Assembly (NCBI GenBank): GCA_003133265.1
Contig: PKWQ01000455.1
Span: forward strand, 1 to 9,246
DNA from: Acetobacteraceae bacterium
GTDB taxonomy: Bacteria; Pseudomonadota; Alphaproteobacteria; Acetobacterales; Acetobacteraceae
Length of the DNA stretch: 9,246 bases
Direction: 5' to 3'
Numbering within the stretch: the first letter of the stretch is position 1; every line of letters starts with the position of its first letter. Shown here in pieces: positions 6,798 to 9,246 of the stretch. Below the pieces are notes generated by a model. That model had not been told where the DNA came from. It saw only the letters and a program-made list of their open reading frames with translations, and searched no databases. Made by a program: the position numbers and the translations under genes.

Positions 6798-6815
6798 CAT
6801 TGATCCTGATCAATG
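6798..6815 (-). promoter_or_regulatory. FNR/FixK-type (Crp-Fnr family) binding site
   Basis: The sequence CATTGATCCTGATCAATG has perfect 8-bp arms around CT. It contains the exact consensus TTGAT-N4-ATCAA at 6800-6813 recognised by FNR, ANR and FixK regulators. Its centre is 55.5 bases upstream of the preferred cytochrome start. A class II activator position (-41.5) would place transcription start near 6765, giving a leader of about 14 nt and favouring the 6751 start. No good -10 box is visible, as is common for activator-dependent promoters. Confidence 0.75.
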
Positions 6816-7019
6816 TGTTGCGGATTCCGGTGATTGTGATCAGCCATTCCGGCCGATCGTGATCACCCGTAGCGGTGACCGTGACCATGCTGTTCACCGT
6901 GCTTGAGGATTGCACGGCGGACGGCATGAGGTGGTGCCTGGTCGCCACCACTTACGGTTGATCTCGGCTGGGTGGGGGTACAGCGTGCCGCGGACACCCC
7001 CATGTGGGCCCCGGCCACC
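6816..7019. other. Intergenic stretch with short hairpins between two minus-strand genes
   Basis: No gene is supported here. An 8-bp stem with one G-U pair lies at 6929-6953 (AGGTGGTG with CACCACTT). A 7-bp stem lies at 6973-7002 (TGGGGGT with ACCCCCA, 16-nt loop), 18 bases beyond the stop of the DUF4337 gene. The second could help end that transcript but has no U-tract on the minus strand. The palindrome GTGATCAC lies at 6859-6866 and direct GTGACC repeats follow at about 6876-6885; their role is unknown. Confidence 0.4.
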
Positions 7020-7607
7020 TCACAGCCCGGCGTAAGCGACCCCGAGGCCATACAGCGCCGCCAGACCGCCGATCGCTCCGGCGGCCAGCGCCAGCAGCCG
7101 CATCCGCGTCACCACCGACACCGACGCCAGCACGATGGTGATCTGCAGCGCGCCGACCACGCCCTCGTATTTGTGGTAGTGCTCAAAGGCCTCGTCGCGC
7201 AGGCGTTCCTTCTGCTCCGCCTGCGCGCGCAACTGCTTGCGGCCTAGGGTTTTCTCGTCGTCATCCAGCCGGGCCACGGTCGCGCGGGCGGCCTCGGCGC
7301 GCTTGCGGACCTCCGGGTCGGCGGCGTTGGGCAGGCTGTCGAGCAGATCGGCCTGATCGCGGTGCAGATCGGCGCGGATGACCTTGGCCTGATAGAACGC
7401 CCAGGCGTCGCTGGCAGCGATGTGGTGCGTCAGATACTCGTTTTGCGCCCCCTTCTCGCTCATCTCCGCCAGCGCCAGCGCCGCCGCGAGCGCGGAGATC
7501 AGGATCGCCACCCGCCGCGCGCCGCGGTCGTTGTGCGCCGGATGCGCCGTGTCGGCCTCGTGCGCGTGCTCCATGCCCTGTTGTGCCTGTTCGATGTCAT
7601 CGCTCAT
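7020..7607 (-). CDS. DUF4337-type membrane protein
   Basis: A 195-residue protein of unknown function. The N-terminus is acidic and His-rich (residues 1-29). A membrane segment follows at about 32-48 (VAILISALAAALALAEM). Next comes SDAWAFYQAKVIRADLHRDQADLL at 66-89, which resembles the conserved 'S-W-YYQAK-I' region of DUF4337 proteins. A charged, probably coiled-coil part runs from about 97 to 145. Two more membrane segments close the chain at about 149-167 and 171-192. The layout suggests an inner-membrane protein with a helical soluble insertion between the first and second segments. The start at 7607 is chosen because MSDD begins a soluble leader; 7640 is an alternative and neither has a strong ribosome site. 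It is divergent from the substrate-binding protein gene. Its biological role is not known to me. Confidence 0.78.
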   Translation of the reverse strand: MSDDIEQAQQGMEHAHEADTAHPAHNDRGARRVAILISALAAALALAEMSEKGAQNEYLTHHIAASDAWAFYQAKVIRADLHRDQADLLDSLPNAADPEVRKRAEAARATVARLDDDEKTLGRKQLRAQAEQKERLRDEAFEHYHKYEGVVGALQITIVLASVSVVTRMRLLALAAGAIGGLAALYGLGVAYAGL

Positions 7608-7753
7608 GCTGGTTGGCCCCGCCGCGTGTCGCGTGGGCATAGCCCATCGCGGGCCGGGGAGGAAATTTCAAGCCAAGGGGGTATGAACGTCGCAACACAG
7701 CGGCAATGGCCTGCCGGCCAGGAATTGACGGGCACGCCGTTCCGGACAATCTC

Positions 7754-7781
7754 TTGCGCCGTCGGACAGGTTCGGTATGGT
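7754..7781 (+). promoter_or_regulatory. Candidate sigma-70 promoter of the substrate-binding protein gene
   Basis: TTGCGC (7754-7759) and TATGGT (7776-7781) are separated by 16 bases, which would start transcription near 7788 and leave a leader of about 67 nt. A second -35-like TTGACG at 7725-7730 lacks a well-spaced -10. The 247-bp gap between the divergent genes (7608-7854) must hold both promoters. I see no clear promoter for the minus-strand gene. Confidence 0.35.
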
Positions 7782-7827
7782 TTCTATCGTCCTGGCTCGC
7801 CGGTCGGGCAGCCATGGTGTCCCACGG

Positions 7828-7847
7828 TCCAGAAATAATACTGGAGG
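7828..7847 (+). promoter_or_regulatory. Strong ribosome site partly inside a small hairpin
   Basis: GGAGG at 7843-7847 lies seven bases before the ATG at 7855 and fixes this start over the longer in-frame opening at 7777. The arms TCCAG (7828-7832) and CTGGA (7841-7845) pair around the A/T-only loop AAATAATA, so the first half of the ribosome site lies in the stem. The stem is only 5 bp, so a regulatory effect is uncertain. Confidence 0.45.
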
Positions 7848-7854
7848 AAACGAA

Positions 7855-9033
7855 ATGGCACTCACGCGTCGTGGATTCGGCCTCGGTGTGACGGCGGGCG
7901 CGCTTGCGCGCCCAGCGCTTGCCGCCGCCGAGCCGCTGAGGATCGGCTACCTTGCCGCGCTGACCGGCCCCGCTTCGGCGCCGACTCAGGGCTTCCATCG
8001 TGGCATCGATCTTTCGGTGGAAGATGTGAACGCCGCCGGTGGCGCGGCCGGGCGCAAGGTCGAGCTGATCGTGCGCGATACCCAGGGCGACCCGACCAAG
8101 GCGGTGAACGCGGTACAGGAACTGATCGGTGCGCAGAAAGTGCATGCGATCATCGGCCCGGCCAATTCCGGCGAGGCGCTCGCCACCACGCCGATCATGG
8201 CTCGCTTCCATATGCCGAATGTGCATGCCTGCTTCGTAGACTCGCTGATCGACACGGCGAAATATCCCAACGCCATCCGTAACGCGCCGACCAGTACGCA
8301 GCTCGACGACGCGACCCGCCATTACGTGATGAACATATTGAAGCAACGCGACGTTGCCGTGATGGGCGACACCACCGGCTACGGCACCTCCGCCACGGCC
8401 TCCTCGGTAGCCGCCTTCAAGGCGGCGGGGGCCAATGTGGTGTATCAGGCGCAAATCGACGCCACGCAACCAGACGTGAAGCCCGATCTGCTTCGCTCGC
8501 AGGCCGCGGGTGCGAAGGTGATCGTGCTGTGGAGCGTCTCCACCGGCATGCTGGCGCGGCTGATGAACGTGCGCGCGCAGCTCGGCTGGAACATCCCCTT
8601 CGTTGGCCACCCCACGCTTGGCGCCGGTGAGATCCGCGATCTGCTGGACAAACCGGCGAACTGGGAAAACGTGTTCACGCTCGGCTTTAGCAACTGCACC
8701 TACGACGCGACCGGCAAGCTGCCGCCGCGCACCGCGGCCTTTGTCGAGCGATTGCATGCCCGCAAGGTCGGCATCGCCGACTCGGTGCTATGGTGGATCG
8801 CCAGCGGCTACGACCAGGTGCAACTCATCGCCAAGGCGGTGGCCGCTGCCGGTTCGTCCAGTCCCGACGCGATCATCGGCTATTGGAACAGTCTCAATCC
8901 CTATCCCGGCATCTTTGGCAACTACCGTTATTCGGCGCAGAACCATAACGGCCTGCCGACGGATGAGATCGTGATGTCGCTTGCCAACTCGGCGCATGAC
9001 GGCGCCTACACCATCGCGCCGGGCTATGGCTGA
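7855..9033 (+). CDS. ABC transporter substrate-binding protein, branched-chain amino acid (LivJ/LivK-like) type
   Basis: A 392-residue periplasmic solute-binding protein of the type I fold (Peripla_BP_6 class). The N-terminus MALTRRGFGLGVTAGALA carries a twin-arginine motif (TRRGF), so export in folded form by Tat is likely, with cleavage near residues 22-25. The mature chain begins EPLRIGYLAALTGP, typical of the first strand and ligand loop. It continues with DVNAAGGAAGRKVELIVRDTQGDP (57-80) and AIIGPANSGEALATTPIM (98-115). The interdomain region has VAVMGDTTGYGTSA (167-180). The C-terminal part ends with HNGLPTDEIVMSLAN, as in many LivK-like proteins. Ligands in this class range from branched-chain amino acids to urea, amides and aromatic acids, and cannot be told here. 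No permease or ATPase gene is in the window, either upstream or in the 213 bp downstream. Confidence 0.88.
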   Translation: MALTRRGFGLGVTAGALARPALAAAEPLRIGYLAALTGPASAPTQGFHRGIDLSVEDVNAAGGAAGRKVELIVRDTQGDPTKAVNAVQELIGAQKVHAIIGPANSGEALATTPIMARFHMPNVHACFVDSLIDTAKYPNAIRNAPTSTQLDDATRHYVMNILKQRDVAVMGDTTGYGTSATASSVAAFKAAGANVVYQAQIDATQPDVKPDLLRSQAAGAKVIVLWSVSTGMLARLMNVRAQLGWNIPFVGHPTLGAGEIRDLLDKPANWENVFTLGFSNCTYDATGKLPPRTAAFVERLHARKVGIADSVLWWIASGYDQVQLIAKAVAAAGSSSPDAIIGYWNSLNPYPGIFGNYRYSAQNHNGLPTDEIVMSLANSAHDGAYTIAPGYG

Positions 9034-9064
9034 GCCTGATCGGCCATAACGGAAGGAAACGCCC

Positions 9065-9096
9065 AGGCCTCACGCGTCGGCGCAGCGCCGGGGCTT
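9065..9096 (+). terminator. Imperfect hairpin after the substrate-binding protein gene
   Basis: The outer arms AGGCCTC (9065-9071) and GGGGCTT (9090-9096) pair with two G-U wobbles. Inside, GGCG (9079-9082) pairs with CGCC (9086-9089) around CAG. CGACTTTAAT follows, giving only a short T-run. It could end the transcript of the gene, 31 bases after its stop, but the stem is interrupted. The rest of 9034-9204 shows nothing I can name. Confidence 0.3.
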
Positions 9097-9204
9097 CGAC
9101 TTTAATGCAATCGCGAGTCACCGGAACGCGAATGCGACGGAATAGACGGCACAGCATGGGCTGCGGGCGCCGATCTGTAAGCATGCGCGGGCGCGTGGCC
9201 ACCT

Positions 9205-9246
9205 CCACCGGTTGGGCGACCACCGGTTGGGCGACCACCGGTTGGG
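9205..9246. repeat. 15-bp tandem repeat running off the right edge
   Basis: The unit CACCGGTTGGGCGAC is repeated perfectly 2.8 times over 42 bases (period 15, for example 9206-9220, 9221-9235 and 9236 onward), and it may continue beyond the window. The unit contains the palindrome ACCGGT. Being a multiple of three, it keeps a reading frame, giving VAQPV repeats on the minus strand or TGWAT on the plus strand. Whether it lies in a gene cannot be decided from here. Confidence 0.85.

Noticed and set aside
6767..6847. Longer N-terminus for the cytochrome (start at 6847)
   Set aside because: It would place the FNR-type palindrome inside the coding region and adds residues unlike a signal peptide.
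7597..8757. 386-residue open frame on the minus strand opposite the binding protein gene
   Set aside because: It runs antisense through the binding protein and into the DUF4337 start region with no recognisable motif.
9188..9203. Possible second attachment site resembling the tRNA 3' end (CGGGCGCG)
   Set aside because: Only eight consecutive bases match in a GC-rich background, which is expected by chance.
8894..9238. Minus-strand frame with VAQPV repeats entering from the right edge
   Set aside because: It would overlap the 3' end of the binding protein gene by 140 bases in convergent orientation and shows no domain. It might be real only if sequence to the right supports it.

Overview
The window is GC-rich and reads as an alphaproteobacterial chromosome. 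The gene order ffh-rpsP-rimM-trmD-rplS followed directly by leuC-leuD-leuB suggests a member of the Rhodospirillales, most likely Acetobacteraceae. That placement rests on gene order and protein style recalled from knowledge, not on a search.

Left part (1-5770): one dense same-strand gene block with gaps of 8 to 38 nt and one 4-nt overlap. It opens with the C-terminal end of the SRP GTPase Ffh. Next come ribosomal protein S16, the 16S maturation factor RimM, the tRNA m1G37 methyltransferase TrmD and ribosomal protein L19. The last two steps of the leucine-specific pathway follow: the LeuC/LeuD isopropylmalate isomerase and the LeuB dehydrogenase. Protein targeting, ribosome assembly, tRNA modification and leucine synthesis therefore appear to share a transcript. 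The 38-nt gap before leuC is too short for a classical leucine leader-peptide attenuator.

Middle (5771-6379): two tandem hairpins and a complete tRNA-Arg(ACG) with encoded CCA are followed by about 450 bp in which no gene can be supported.

Right part (6380-9246): a looser set of single genes. On the minus strand lies a small exported monoheme c-type cytochrome with a perfect FNR/FixK-type palindrome upstream, which points to low-oxygen control. Also on the minus strand is a DUF4337-type membrane protein. Divergent from it, on the plus strand, is a Tat-exported branched-chain-amino-acid-type ABC substrate-binding protein with no transporter partners in view. The window ends inside a 15-bp tandem repeat.

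I found no CRISPR array, insertion sequence, phage gene or defence system. The most interesting items are the FNR-type site and cytochrome pair, the translation/leucine gene fusion in one block, the tRNA-flanking empty region, and the repeat at the right edge.
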